64,000 nt of DNA. Source: Stomorhina lunata. Taxonomy: Eukaryota; Arthropoda; Insecta; Diptera; Rhiniidae. A program made the translations under genes and the position numbers. Below, one piece after another: positions 48,031 through 60,154 of this stretch. The stretch is taken from the NCBI GenBank assembly GCA_933228675.1, contig OW121744.1:117017600-117081599 (forward strand). The letters run 5' to 3'. Numbering within the stretch: the first letter of the stretch is position 1; each line of letters opens with the position of its first letter. The notes below the pieces were generated by a model, which was given only the letters and a program-made list of their open reading frames with translations, did not search any database and had not been told where the DNA came from.

Positions 48031-49245
48031 ATAAAATTTCCCTCAGTGTTGTTTTTTTTTTTCGTTTATTAGCCAACAACTACTTATAATGTGAACACTT
48101 AAGAACTCATACTCAACTCATCCAGAATAAAATAAAGAAAATAAACTCATCAAATATCATGCAACTTGACACTGATCTCTTTTGCATGAGTCTTTTGAGG
48201 TGAAGTTCGGTTCGGTACGTTCATAAGATGATGTACTTGTTGTCGTTGTTCTCTCATACACACACACATACATACACACAAACAAAATCAATGACAAGCA
48301 AGTCGTCTTCTGTGTGTGACGTTTTTGATTTTGATCCGATTTAATTTGGATTACAACTAAAATCCGGTGGTAAGACCAGTAAACGCCTACAAAGTGAAGA
48401 AATTTGTACATTCGTTCGTTCTTTCGTTTGTTCTTGTTGTTCTTTTGCCAAAAGTCATGTTGTTCGAAGGATTAAATTGAAAACATTGAGAACATAAATA
48501 TTAAGTTGCTGAATCCTTTATTTTATCACTGACACAATTTTAGATATTTTTTCTTGTTCATAAAATTTAGAGTTTGTATTTTTAACTTTTGGTAAGAAAA
48601 CAAGAAGATGAAAAAGTCATCGGAATTCTATGGACTGTATTTGAGCTATTGCAGATTAACCTCAAGCTTAGCTTCAAACAGTTTACTAACATTTATTAGA
48701 GTCATTGGATTATCGGCTTAATTCTGAAACAATGTTATTCACTTACTCACACTTTACTTACGAAATTTTCACGTAATTTTGAAAAAAAATTCTGGGAAAA
48801 TTTTTAGAAATTTGTATTCTAAAATTTCTTACTTTCTGGCCAAACAAAGTGCAACAGGAAGCCAAAGCTATACTGGGGTGTATCTGGTAGTAAGTACGAC
48901 TAGAAGTATTTGATTTTTAGTAGGGGGTGTTGCTAATACTTATAGGTCATGCTGTCTTAAAAATTATCCACTTTTGCCAAAATAATTGCTTTCTTTTTTT
49001 CTAAATTAAATCTTTTTTTGGCAAAATTTTCTGTATAATTTAAATTAAGATTAAAGATCTTGTGGAAAATCTTTCATAGATTTTAGCAAATATGACAAGC
49101 GTAATAAATTTCTGAATTTTTTTTTTGATTTGGTTAATCATTTTAGAACATCATGAGCAATCATTTGCTCAAAGTCTTAAAGAAATTAAGATTTAGTTTC
49201 AATTTAATACAAATTATGTCATTAGTTCTGAACTAAATTCAAAAA
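48031..49245. other. Gene-free intergenic DNA
   Basis: No supportable gene. A CACACACACACATACATACAC run lies at about 48256. The minus-strand frame at 48157-48411 has no domain. Confidence 0.5.
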
Positions 49246-49249
49246 CAAA

Positions 49250-49480
49250 CACACATTACAAAATTAAGTACTAAATTATTAATTTAGGACTAAATCACTT
49301 ATTTAGAATAAAATTAAAATTATGATACTAAATTTAAAATTTGGTACTAAGTTGAAAATTTGGTACTAAATCATCAATTTAGTACTAAATTTCAATTAAA
49401 GTACTATTAGTTAAAAATTTAGAGACTTAATTTATTTAGAACTAAATTTTTTGATTAATTAATTACATATTTGGTACAAA
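49250..49480. repeat. TTTAGTACTAAATT palindromic repeat cluster 3
   Basis: About ten imperfect units (AAATTTGGTACTAAATC, TTTAGTACTAAATTTC) of the same family as 47190-48030. Confidence 0.75.
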
Positions 49481-49616
49481 ATATTTAAAAAATTGCATTA
49501 GCATTCCGAAAAATTTACGGTTTTGTATATATTTTGGGACGGTTGGGACTGCACTTTTTTTTAAGGCAACAAAGACAGGAACGTTACTGAAAATGGCTAT
49601 GTCACACAACATGTCA

Positions 49617-49932
49617 TACAATATCGATCGAAATGTAAGATATTTTAGAAACATTTGTGTAGCATACTTTTAGGATAACATAAGTAATTTATAACATATA
49701 AGGTTCACTATGTTGCAACGTATTTGCCAAAAGTTCCCTGATAGTAAAAGAATTTCATTCAAATGTTCATTCAATGTTTTGACAAACAAACGGATATGTT
49801 AAGATATTAAAGTTTATTAAACTTTTTGCACAATAAATTATTTTGAAAATCCCTAAGATATGCTACACAATATTTGCTAAATAGTCTGAGTTTTCATTCG
49901 ATAACGAATACGGCGACCTGATCCCAGATTTA
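49617..49932 (+). mobile_element. Long-TIR MITE, copy A
   Basis: The left end ATCGATCGAAATGTAAGATA continues into a TGTGTAGCATACTTTTAGGAT block. The right end carries the inverted counterpart, ATCCCTAAGATATGCTACAC and then GTCTGAGTT, ending in CGAATACGGCGACCTGATCC. The centre includes AATGTTTTGACAAACAAACG. It has no coding capacity. Copies B (57783-58078) and C (51901-52238, opposite strand) align over the whole length. Confidence 0.75.
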
Positions 49933-49939
49933 CAAGCTT

Positions 49940-50090
49940 TTTTGGAATTTTTAGGGTGTTTAAGAGTTGGTGTTATATAGGAGGTAATGGACCGATTGTA
50001 ATGTATTGTGATAGCATGGAACAGCCTGTTGTTTATTCTGCCAGTTAAATTGACTAAAGAAGTGATTCTGAGTCGATCGATATACATACT
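49940..50090 (-). repeat. Fragment resembling the Helitron-like element
   Basis: On the minus strand, TATCGATCGACTCAGAATCA followed later by ACAATCGGTCCATTACC and a TATATAACACC block resembles internal blocks of the elements at 27917 and 41343 (CGATCGACTCAGAATCG; GACCGATTGTGATG). No ends are present. Confidence 0.4.
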
Positions 50091-50099
50091 TAAAAATGA

Positions 50100-51895
50100 C
50101 TGTCAGATTAATACCTTAATGAGTTACAAACATCAGCACAAACTTAATATATCGTTCCACCTATGATGGTTAAGGATATACAAATAATTTTTCTGTTTTT
50201 ATAATATATCACACATTTTATTGTCATACATCTCAAATTGGTTTTTATGGCTTCACCCACATTTAACACATTCTTAAAGCGAAACTCTCGAACTCCTAAC
50301 ATGTGTCTCATAGGGACTAGCTCCTCTATGTGATCCCTAGCCCTGGTGCTAACATATGTCCCATTTAACAAACAATAAAGCCAAAAACCAAAAATGAAAT
50401 AAAAAAAAGATTTAAACTTCACACTTTAAATTCTGTTAATGAGATGAGTTTCTAGTTTTATTGTTTCACAAATTAGTTACGTTTGTATTAACAAATATTT
50501 TCAAAAATTACAAAAAAAGAAAAAGGAAAAGCCTAAACTAAAGGAATTTTACTCTATTACGAATGATAATGATGAGGATGATCATGGTTGGTTAGTTGGT
50601 GATCATCGTCATCATCATATGCTGTTCCTTTTTTTCAATTTTTTTTGGCACATGATCATTTGTATCGTGATCATTGTCGTTTATTTAGTTTTAGTCTAAT
50701 ATTATTTTTGTTATTATTGATCATTCATTGGATGGATTGTATAACTATTTTACAAGAGATTATCTTCGGTAGGGGCCAGCTGCCGTTGCAGTTATGCTCA
50801 TTTGCTTGTAGCTTTAAAAACTGATACTCTCTTTCTTTCTCTCTACTGTTTCATACCAAATGTCAGTTTGAGTTTCTTTGGCATTTGTATGTTATGTTGC
50901 ATATAAATTTGTTGCGGTATCAGTTGGTCGTTCGGCACGTTTCTTTTCCTATTTGGGAAATTGATCTATAGTTGTTTGACTATGGATTTTATTTATTCTA
51001 ACGTCTTGTCTTCTCTTTCCTATATCGTCTTGTTTTTATTTCGTTACGGAGTTTAAATATAATCAGTGTCATTTTCCAAAACTGAAACTAAATAAAACTT
51101 TGTTTGACATGTTGTTCTTGTACTCCTCTCTGTCATTCAGTCCACATCACTTTCATCTTTCCAAAGATAGACAATTAAAAAATAGCCACATTTATAGATA
51201 CCAGCACACCTTAGAAATCCCTCATAGCTACAGAAATGTGTCAATAAAATGTCACGCTTTTAAAACAAAAATTAAAAAAATTCATAGAAGAATTTTGTTA
51301 ATAAAAAGAGAGCAACTTTAAGATGTGACATGTGCCTTCGACAGCAAAACATTTTGTTTTGAAATTCACTGGCCAGAACAAAATTGATCAATTATGATGA
51401 TCCTTATCAGCTGCTAGATTCGAATAGATTAAAATTTATAAGAATGAGTTTGAGGAATTTTTCAAATTAGAAAAGAGAAATAATAATTATACAGCCATGT
51501 TAAAAATTTCGTCCGGAATTAAAAACATTCCGTAGTTGAATCTCAAACGATATCGTTTTAGGTTCTATAGATTCCAAGAAATTTTAAATGGTCTAAACCG
51601 GAGCCTTAAAGCTGAATGTGCGAATTTTTACAAAAGAGCTTCTAGCTTTCACACCGACACACTATATATGAGCGAGATGCAACTATGTTCGTCCCGCTTA
51701 CAATTATATAATAATATTGCCAGATTAGAATTTTTTGCTCGATTATTTTGAGAATGCTCGAATATATAAAGAAAAATGTAAATCTGGCTACACTGACCGT
51801 AAGAGTTTTCAAAGCAATTTACCACAAATATTAATTAAAATATTAATGGACAGGTCTGGTCTAAACCATAACAAAATTAAAAAAATATATTAATT
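50100..51895. other. Gene-free intergenic DNA
   Basis: No supportable gene. Four TGATCA palindromes and CATCATCAT runs are concentrated at about 50575-50725. The frames at 50144-50422 (-), 51100-51321 and 51536-51751 have no recognisable domains. Confidence 0.5.
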
Positions 51896-51900
51896 TCAAC

Positions 51901-52238
51901 AAATAAAACTGGGTCCAAATCAACGCATTCGTTATCGATCAACAACTCAGACTTTTAATCAAATATTATGTAACATACCTTAGGGATTTTTAAAATATAT
52001 TTTTTTCGAGAAGTTTAATAAAGTTTGATTTTTAAACATATCCATTTGTTTGTCAAAACATTTACTTTAAATGAAATTATTTTACTATCGGGAAATTTTT
52101 GGCAAATAAATTACAATGAAATGAACCTTAAATGTAATATATTATTTAGATTATCCTAAAAGTATGCTACGCATATGTTTCTAAAATATCTTACATTTCG
52201 ATCGATATCAAATGCGGCGATTTGGCCCCTGATTTATT
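51901..52238 (-). mobile_element. Long-TIR MITE, copy C
   Basis: The copy with the best-preserved ends. The left end reads GGGTCCAAATCAACGCATTC and the right end GAATGCGGCGATTTGGCCCC-like (CAAATGCGGCGATTTGGCC), so the outer inverted repeat is GG(T/G)CCAAATC...GCATT. It runs opposite to copies A and B. An exact target duplication was not identified because the AT-rich flanks also look partly inverted. Confidence 0.75.
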
Positions 52239-52308
52239 AAAGAAATTGTTCAAATATTGAATTAACAAAGAAAAATATACAAATTCAATTTCGTTTCGAA
52301 AAAAATCA

Positions 52309-52483
52309 GGTATGTGATAAAAATCGATCGAATTCAGATATATTTAATTTTGCCCATTATCAAAAGGATTAAAGCCAAAGTTTTAATTAAACTTTATTTT
52401 TTTTTGAAAAATAACGGGAAATTATCTCAAAACTATATCAGAAATCGATCGATTTGAAAACTATCGATTTCCATCACATACCG
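52309..52483. mobile_element. Short MITE with GGTATGTGAT ends
   Basis: 175 bp from GGTATGTGATAAAAATCGAT to ATCGATTTCCATCACATACC. The inverted repeat extends inward through AATCGATCG and (C/T)TGATATA. It has no coding capacity and lies about 70 bp right of long-TIR MITE copy C. Confidence 0.65.
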
Positions 52484-52489
52484 GAATGT

Positions 52490-54100
52490 TTGTTTTTTCC
52501 ATTGAAGTATAATATGGAATTCCGTTTACTAAAGTTCATTTTATTTTACCTGAGTTTTGTAACATGGAGATAAATTCAAACAAAAATTCTACTTTAAAAC
52601 GCAATTTTAGCTTTGTTTGATTTTGTGTTTCATAATTCTTATTTGATTTGTAAAATTTTCTTCATATATTGCACTTTTTCCCCTAAACAGAGACAATTCA
52701 AAACATATATCTTTTCAGTAGTAGTATATCTTTTCAGTGTTAGTACTTTCATATCAAGAAGATGGAGTAAACTGCATGTTTTTGCTGAAATAGTAGAGAA
52801 AATGATGTACGTTTTTTACAGAGGGTGTATAGGATCACTGTACATCGATTTCTCGTAAAAAAGAGAAAATTGTAAAATTTTAAGTTACCTTTCTTTAGAT
52901 GTACAAGTGGGATATATTCGGACTATGACTAGACCGTGAATGCAAAATAAAAAAAATATATATAAATAATTTAGTTTTGTTTACTATCGATTCTTTTCAT
53001 GATTACATTTTTCTCTCTCCCTTTTAGCTGTCATTCTCCTCCACTTTTAAAGCTGTCAAGATGGCAAAATGCTGGCAGGACATTAAAATTTAAACAATAA
53101 AATTTTCAATTCGTTAAGGTACGTTTGTGTTTATTTCTCATTATTTTAACACTTTTTGAAATAAAAATTTGTTCTTAAAATTTTTCTATATGTTTATGGC
53201 TCTGAGTGCGTAAGTAAATGTCATTAAAATTTACTCTTGCTTTTACTCACAAACCGAAATTATAGCTACCCCCATTTTTTAAATGACTTTTGCAAGAGTA
53301 GTTCCATCTAACCTCTTCATTATTGGCAATTTGGTCACGCTACATAAATTTTAGCATTTATTTTTAAAAATTGTTCTCTTTTCATTAGCAAACAGATCAT
53401 TTGTCTTTAACTATTTGCAAAAAGGTATCCTCTTTGGTTTTTTCTGGAGGGAAATAAGCGCTGACAGCTAGTTTTGTTTTGAACTTATATTTTTTATAAT
53501 TCCATTTTGTTCTTTAGGAAAACAAAATTATTTCATTAATTTTTTTTTTTTTGTTTAAACTTGCAGTGGCATTAAGTAATTTTTCATTATCAATCTTTTG
53601 AAAAAACGCGATCATTTTTGTTCTTTTCCTTTTTCTTAAAGCCCCCAACTGTAAAAGGTGTATTCTTATTTTTGGGGGAATATATATTTCAAAAACATTA
53701 ATATGCCTTAAACAACGGCAAAATGTAACGCCCGTAACTAAATTCGATTTCAACTGTAACCGCCTTCAATTTCAATCTGCAAACAACGAGTTGATTTTTT
53801 TTCCTTCTTTTTTTTAAGTTTTTGCTTTTTTTTAATAAAAAAATGTTTTTGCATGATGATCATGTTGGAGTTGTGGCTTTAAGTTTATAATTCACTCATT
53901 TTATTTCAATCATATTCATCAATTTCCCACCTCTTGTTTGTATCTGTAAAGAAAGACCAAGATAGGGGAAGGTGTGCTTAGTGAGGAACTTCTTTATTTG
54001 GGATCATTATGGTGAAAATTTTGGAACAAATAGTTGTTGACTCATGATCGATTTTCTAATTCGAAAAATCTAAAATTCTACTACACTAACGTTTTTTAAC
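52490..54100. other. Gene-free intergenic DNA
   Basis: No supportable gene. The frames at 52613-52858 and 53514-53753 (-) are without domains. Confidence 0.5.
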
Positions 54101-54109
54101 TTAACCTAA

Positions 54110-54860
54110 AAAAATTGATATAAAAATTGGTGAGTTGTGATCTGCAAACTGAAATTTTCTTTGACGAATCTCCCATTTGAAGATCGGTAAAAGTAGAGTG
54201 ATGATTAGTCATCCGATACTCTTCACTGATATTTTTTTATGATCAACAAACAGACTGAAATTCTTCAATTACTTCCTTTAGTCTACCTTTTCTTCCACAG
54301 CATTTTTAATTTTAAAAAATTGTACGATCCAGTTTGGGAATCGGTAAAAGTAGACTCATGATCAGCAATCTGACTCTCTCTACAGACATTTTACACCTTA
54401 AATTATCATTTGGATTATATTAACTGTATATATTGATAACTTAAAGAATTTTATTTAAAGATCGGTTGTTGTTGAGATATGATCTCCAAACTGAAATTCT
54501 CCAATGACGATTTTCCGAATCGAAGATCGGTAAAAGTTAAGTCATAAATAGCAATCTGATACTTCCCACTGATGTTGTTTATGATCGTCCACCAACTTTT
54601 CGTATATTATCTTTAATTTTGGAGGATTTTGTCAGTAAATTTTGATAAACTTAAAAATTTTATTTAAAGAACGATAGTTGATGTAATTTTTAAAAAGGAA
54701 ATTGTCCAATGACGATATGAAGATCGTTAATAGTTAAAATATGATTAGCAATCTGATACTCTGTATTCACACGTTTGCTCAATCTTTTCTATTAGGGTAT
54801 CTTTTGCGTTAAGTCAAAGTTTTTATATAAAGATCTGTAGTAGTTCAGGTATGATCTTTA
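54110..54860. repeat. Diverged ~160-210-bp tandem repeat
   Basis: GATCGGTAAAAGTAGAGT and the following GATTAGCAATCTGATACTC block recur with changes near 54182, 54340, 54514 and 54722. About four units are visible, each also containing a GATCTCCAAACTGAAATT block. Confidence 0.6.
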
Positions 54861-56375
54861 AACTAAAAATTTTCAACGAAGTTTTTTTTATTTAAAAACG
54901 TAGGTTACTTCCCTTTTTAAAATCAAATTTTGGGATTTTTAGAATTCTTTCCATCTCAAAAAATTCATTTAAAATAAACTAAATTAATATAATTTATTTG
55001 AGTTTGCTAAATCTTAGGACTTTGGACAACATTAAATTATGGAAAGAATCATCAAGACGCCCCATAAGAAAGATGTAAAGTCTGCTACAGAGACAAATAT
55101 TTAGTTAGTAGCATTAACTGATGAAGTAATGTATGACGTTTTGGACTAATTAAAGGGTTAATGAAGTTATTTAGTGGTTTAAAAGAGGAAGATGTAGATG
55201 TAGAAGTAGTTTATGATTAAAGTTAATATTTCATTGGGAAAATAGGAACTTAAAAGTTTTCTAAACTAAAATTTTTCGAGTATTTCCTAAAAACTTATAA
55301 ATCTCTAACTAAATTTCCCCTTTAATAATTGGTTGGACACTTAATAAACTTAAATAACTTTATACTGAAAAAAATGCTCAATATAACCAAAATTATTTTT
55401 CTCTTCACTTGCACTGGCTGACATTTAGCCGCACACAAATCCTTTGCTTTACAAGACAGTTCGACACCAAGTCATAGCAAAAAAGCACAAAAAACAACAG
55501 CTTTAAAAACCCTCTACACAAAATCCCCCTTCAAAAAAAATATATAGAACACAGGCATTGAGAAGATTTCCTTTGGTTTGCCGCTTTTATTTTACTATAT
55601 TTTGTAGTCAATGGCTAAACTTTAAGTCAAAAATGATTACAAGAACAAAAAACTTAAAAAAAAAGTCTGAATACTTTACCCATGGCAGAAGATGATATGG
55701 AAACCCATGTTTGTTGCTTCTGCTAGTGGCAAAGTAATTGCACAAACACCACAGGAGGGTTTAACCCCAGTGACGTTATACGAGTACTCATCGGGAGAGA
55801 TGGAAAAGAAGTAGAATGAAAAAAGCTTAAGTCGCTAGTAGTTTCCCTAAAACAAAATCGAAATATAATATCTGAAAGCACACTTCAAGATACAGTAGAA
55901 ACCCGATAGATATTTCGGAAAATCTCAAAATCCTTACATAAATTTAAGGAAGTTACAATTTGAAGATGTAGAACAAATATAAACGGTTGTTAATAAGAAG
56001 ATTATTAAAATTATCCTTTGAATAGTAAAGTTCCTACTGTATTTTTTGTCTGTCCTCTACCTCATCCCACCCCTTTCCTTTGATTGTCTTTATGTGAGTT
56101 TGGCTTTCGTTTTTTTTTTTTTCAATGTGTTGGGGCTTTCTTATTGACTGTGTAGTGATGTTTATAAACTTAAAGGCTGTAATCACATTAGCATCAGATC
56201 CTTTAGTTATCACCTGTGATGCCGACCGCATTTTAGAAAGACCAAGACTAGCAGAGACTACGAAGTTCATTAAAAAACTCAAAAAGAGGTGTAATTTTGA
56301 AAACAAGCTAAAGGATTTTTTATGAGAAAGAATAATTGGAATGTTAGGGGATGTTGGATACCAAGTAACATTGGT
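54861..56375. other. Gene-free intergenic DNA
   Basis: No supportable gene. The overlapping frames at 56034-56306 (-) and 56125-56325 (+) occupy the same DNA and neither has a known domain. Confidence 0.5.
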
Positions 56376-56379
56376 CTTA

Positions 56380-56560
56380 ACTTGGTAGCCTAGAATTATC
56401 TTGGCTATCTAAGATAATTATACCTCGTGGTATAAGCCGGATAACTACTACTACTACGTTAAAACCCGTTAATGTAGTGAGCTAATATGTGCCGCAAGTT
56501 CTCCCAAAAGAACAAAAAAAATATGGGTTAGAACGTCGGGCTAATAACCCACTGCCGGTA
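56380..56560 (+). repeat. Probable dispersed retroelement fragment, type uncertain
   Basis: ACCTCGTGGTATAAGCCGGA, ACTACTACTACGTTAAAACC and GTCGGGCTAATAACCCACTG are GC-richer than the surroundings and remind me of 5' regions of insect non-LTR retrotransposons. No reverse transcriptase motif is present nearby, and no second copy is in the window, so this rests on recollection only. Confidence 0.25.
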
Positions 56561-57426
56561 AAAACAAATAAGATGAAAAAGCTAAAATTAGAAAAAAAAT
56601 TCTTAGAAGATGACGTCCGAAACTTCGATGAAAGTACTAACTAGAGCAGTCTTTTGAAGCTTGGCCTACGAATTTGAAGAATATGTGTACAAGATTGAAA
56701 CGCACGGAATTCTAAAATATGCTTGGCCTTTGACCATAACAGGTTGAAAATATAGGTCATTAAAGAAAGTAAGTTAAGTTATACTTAAAATTTTTGATAG
56801 TGCATGTCTATTATTGCCGAAATCATGGTTTTCTGAAGACATATCTTTTGACTTATTCGTTCTTTAATTTCAAAACCTATCCCATTTTCTTTTCTTAACA
56901 AATTGCTTCCCATAAAAGGTCTAGAAGTTACCAGTCTAATAGTAACTTGACTAACTATCAGATAAAAATTAAATTGGTTAAGTTTCATGTCTGAGAAATT
57001 ACAAATTTTGTTGGATGTACAGAACTAATGCCTGATAAGAACCCCCTGTATCTTCTTTATAGTTGATCCAAGTGAAAATGAGGTGTAGCAGAGTTTTGGA
57101 TATTTTGTAGTTCCTTCTTGGCATTATGAACTTGAGAAAGCTTTTCCATCTGAGTACCATTGTAACTTGGCCTGGTATTGTATAAATAGCGGTGAACTTC
57201 GAACTGCAAATATCAATATTGAATGTCGAGTTTTGTTGGAACGTGGCGAAGGTCAATTGATGCCAGAGTTGAAAGCAGCAAACTATTAATGGAATGTCGA
57301 ATGTCTAACATCTTTCAATAGTGTCCGATACATACATATAAAAGAAGGGCCTATTCTCCACTGGAAGTCACAGAAAAAGAAGCATTGTAGCCAATCTAAG
57401 AACTTTCTGGGATTTATTTTGAGGAG
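56561..57426. other. Gene-free intergenic DNA
   Basis: No supportable gene. The minus-strand frames at 56785-56988, 56999-57256 and 57286-57546 have no domains; the last overlaps the SINE. Confidence 0.5.
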
Positions 57427-57692
57427 ACTATACAGGTAAGTCATTCGCCTAGCATGCCAGAGGTCCCACGTTCGATCCCCGGCCAGACCCACTTGAAAAA
57501 ATAAATTTTCAAAAAAGCGGCGGTTCACCTCATAACTCAGCACCACTGGTTATTGAGTATTAAGCTATGTAAAACTTCTCTAACTAATGCATTTGCCGTT
57601 TGGAGCCGGAGTTAAAACATAGCTTTCAATGAGTCTAAAAATAGAATCGGATAAAGCTCATTGTCTGAGAGAAGTACCTCTGTTGTCGGGGA
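57427..57692 (+). mobile_element. tRNA-derived SINE-like element, copy 2
   Basis: GGTAAGTCATTCGCCTAGC then ATGCCAGAGGTCCC then ACGTTCGATCCCCGGCC matches the anticodon-to-T-arm half of a tRNA; the loop TAGCATG and the AGAGG that follows fit tRNA-Ala(AGC) best. GTTCGATCCC is near the pol III B box. The body aligns with copy 1 at 24251-24530 and ends in CTGAGAGAAGTACCTCTG. No clear A box or poly(A) tail was found, so this copy may be 5'-truncated. Confidence 0.72.
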
Positions 57693-57782
57693 ATTATATA
57701 TATACATTTTACCAAGCGATAGTTTTTTATTTGCAAAAATAGATATTAAAACAATTAGTGTCTATATCGAATTTCGGCTTTT

Positions 57783-58078
57783 AATCGCCCCATTCAATAT
57801 AGATCGAAATGTAAGATATTTCGGAAACATTTGTATATCATATTTTTAGGATAATCAAAATAATTTATAACATATAAGGTTCACTACATTGTAACTTAGT
57901 TGTCAAATGTTCACCGAAAGTAAAATAATTTAATTTAAACTAAATGTTTTGACAAACAAACGAAAATGTTTCGATATTATATAGAAATTATTTTAAAAAT
58001 CCCTAAGGTATGTTACACAATATTTGCCTAAAAGTCTGAGTTTACGATCGATGTCGCATACGGCTATTTGGCACTTAT
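57783..58078 (+). mobile_element. Long-TIR MITE, copy B
   Basis: Aligns with copy A from TAGATCGAAATGTAAGATAT through GGTTCACTACATTGTAAC and AATGTTTTGACAAACAAACG to ATCCCTAAGGTATGTTACAC and CATACGGC. It is slightly shorter through small internal deletions. It lies about 90 bp right of SINE copy 2. Confidence 0.75.
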
Positions 58079-60150
58079 GTTTTTAATATTATTTTGAACT
58101 GCTATTTTGAAAATTACAGTAAATTTTGTTTAACCCTTTGCTTTCTTTACGATTGTATGGTAAGTAGTGAAGGTAATAAAAATTTGTTGGTATGAATTTA
58201 GATTTTGGATATAAAATAAAAAAAAAAACACGCACTTACTCAATAACCAAAATGAGTGATCACCAGTTGGGTAATAAAGCAGATAAAAGCTCGAAAGGAA
58301 TTTAAAAGAGTAAATTCTTGAAAGAACCTCTTTTGTATTTGAGAATTTTCTATAGAAATAGTAACATAACTTTTCAAATCCGGTAATAAGGTCAAATTGT
58401 TTCTTAATTTCTTATAAATGATGGGAAACGATCCCATATTCAGATCGCAAAAATTTCAATATTTCCGAACAGTAATGTTAGATCCTTGAAATTTTATAAT
58501 TGAAGATCATTTATAGAATCAACTCCTTTAGATTTAATCTAACTTACAGCTAAAGCGGCTGCTGGTGGCTGATGGTAATACCAAAAAAATGTTCTTCCAC
58601 AAAACAGTCGGTCGGTGTCCAGTGAATAAGTTAATAGTGATCAGAGTAGTAGCCTAATGTTATGTAGGTAAAATATCCCACGATCAAAGGAGCACGTACG
58701 ACATAAACTTGGAACATTTTGTACGTTTTTTGACCATCATTGAGTATTTTTTAATATTTTTATATTCTTCAAACCATTTGTTGTACTTCTTCATATTTTA
58801 AAGTAAGAAAGGATTTGGTTTGGCGAACATTGCCATTTTTTATTTTTTACTTGATGATACTACAGATGTTGATCTGCAATGTTTAATGTTTTATTTGGTT
58901 GGTTGAAACGTATTTTGGCTCCAAAACAAAAAAAAACTAAAATTGTATTATTGAATTGTATGATGGTGTTGAGATTGGCGCAATAAGAGTCAATGATGAT
59001 TATGATGAAGCAAAAAAAAAAAACAAAACTCGGGAATAAATCCGAAACGTGTTGATGTCTATTAAGGCGTATAAATATTATTTGGGTACATACAAATTAT
59101 AGGAATTTGGTTTGGGAAGCAAAAATATTTGTGCGCGAGCCACTTGTATAATATTAATCATTTGTTTGGGATATGATCAAATATAAAGAAAAAATAAAGA
59201 CTTGAATTAATATAGATCTCTTTTTTTCTGTGTAAGATAGGAAATGTAATAATAGCAAGCTTTGTGGGGTAATGAATATTGAATTGAGGAAAAAAAGTGC
59301 GGAAATATAAAAGGGTTTAAAAATTATGAAAAAGTGATTGAATAAACATAATTAGACTCACTTTTGCTTAATAAAGCAGATCAAAGAGAAGTCTAGATGT
59401 AGATCTACCAAAAGCAGTTTGTTGTTAGTATATTTGTGTAGTAGTTTTAAACTAAGCTTTGCTTAAAAAATAATGGAATATATGACAAAACTTATTCATG
59501 ATGGATTTGAGCTAAAATATACAAACAAATTGTTTCTATTTGTAATATTAATTATCCAATTAAATATTTGTTCCTTAATGTTACCCATCAAAGCCATTTT
59601 ATGCTTAATATTCTTTCCAGCACTTAAATTTCTAATGTAAGCTTTAAAATTAATCAAATACTTAGAAAATGTTTAATCTATAGCCATTTTCGAAAGCTTT
59701 TTCGATTCCAATAAATCAACCTGCGAGTATCAGGTGGTCACACTGTGAGCGTACATAACAATTACGATATGAACTCAAAATATCACGTTTGTGTTCATTT
59801 TGTATAATTATTTTCTTTTTTTGTTTTCCAATACAAGCCTTTAGAGCTTTTTCATGCTACATTCAAAGCGACAGATGTTGTCGTCCAGCCACACACAATC
59901 TCTCTTTCGTCCTTTTAGACGTAACCAAAACTGGGAGAAAAACCATATACAGGAATATCAAACCAAAAAATAGTCGTAAAATTTTAACCAAAGTAGTATC
60001 CAATAAATACATGTCAGTTGTTGCGGCTGAAGAGGTAGGTTCAATACTAAAAGAGTCACAATATTTGCTTAGTAGTTGTAGTTGTTAAGTTTTATGTTCT
60101 TTGTGTAGAAGTAGCATCATTTTAAAAATATATATTTAAAAAACTCAATG
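58079..60150. other. Gene-free intergenic DNA
   Basis: No supportable gene. The 99-residue frame at 59789-60088 begins with a hydrophobic, signal-like Cys/Phe/Ile stretch but then has no recognisable domain. I do not call it. Confidence 0.45.
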
Positions 60151-60154
60151 GAAT

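Noticed and set aside
57427..57500. A functional tRNA-Ala gene
   Set aside because: Only the anticodon and T-arm half is tRNA-like; the acceptor stem and D arm do not fold properly, and a SINE body follows.
59789..60088. 99-residue frame with a hydrophobic start
   Set aside because: It looks signal-like, but the rest has no family resemblance, and T-rich DNA readily gives such frames.
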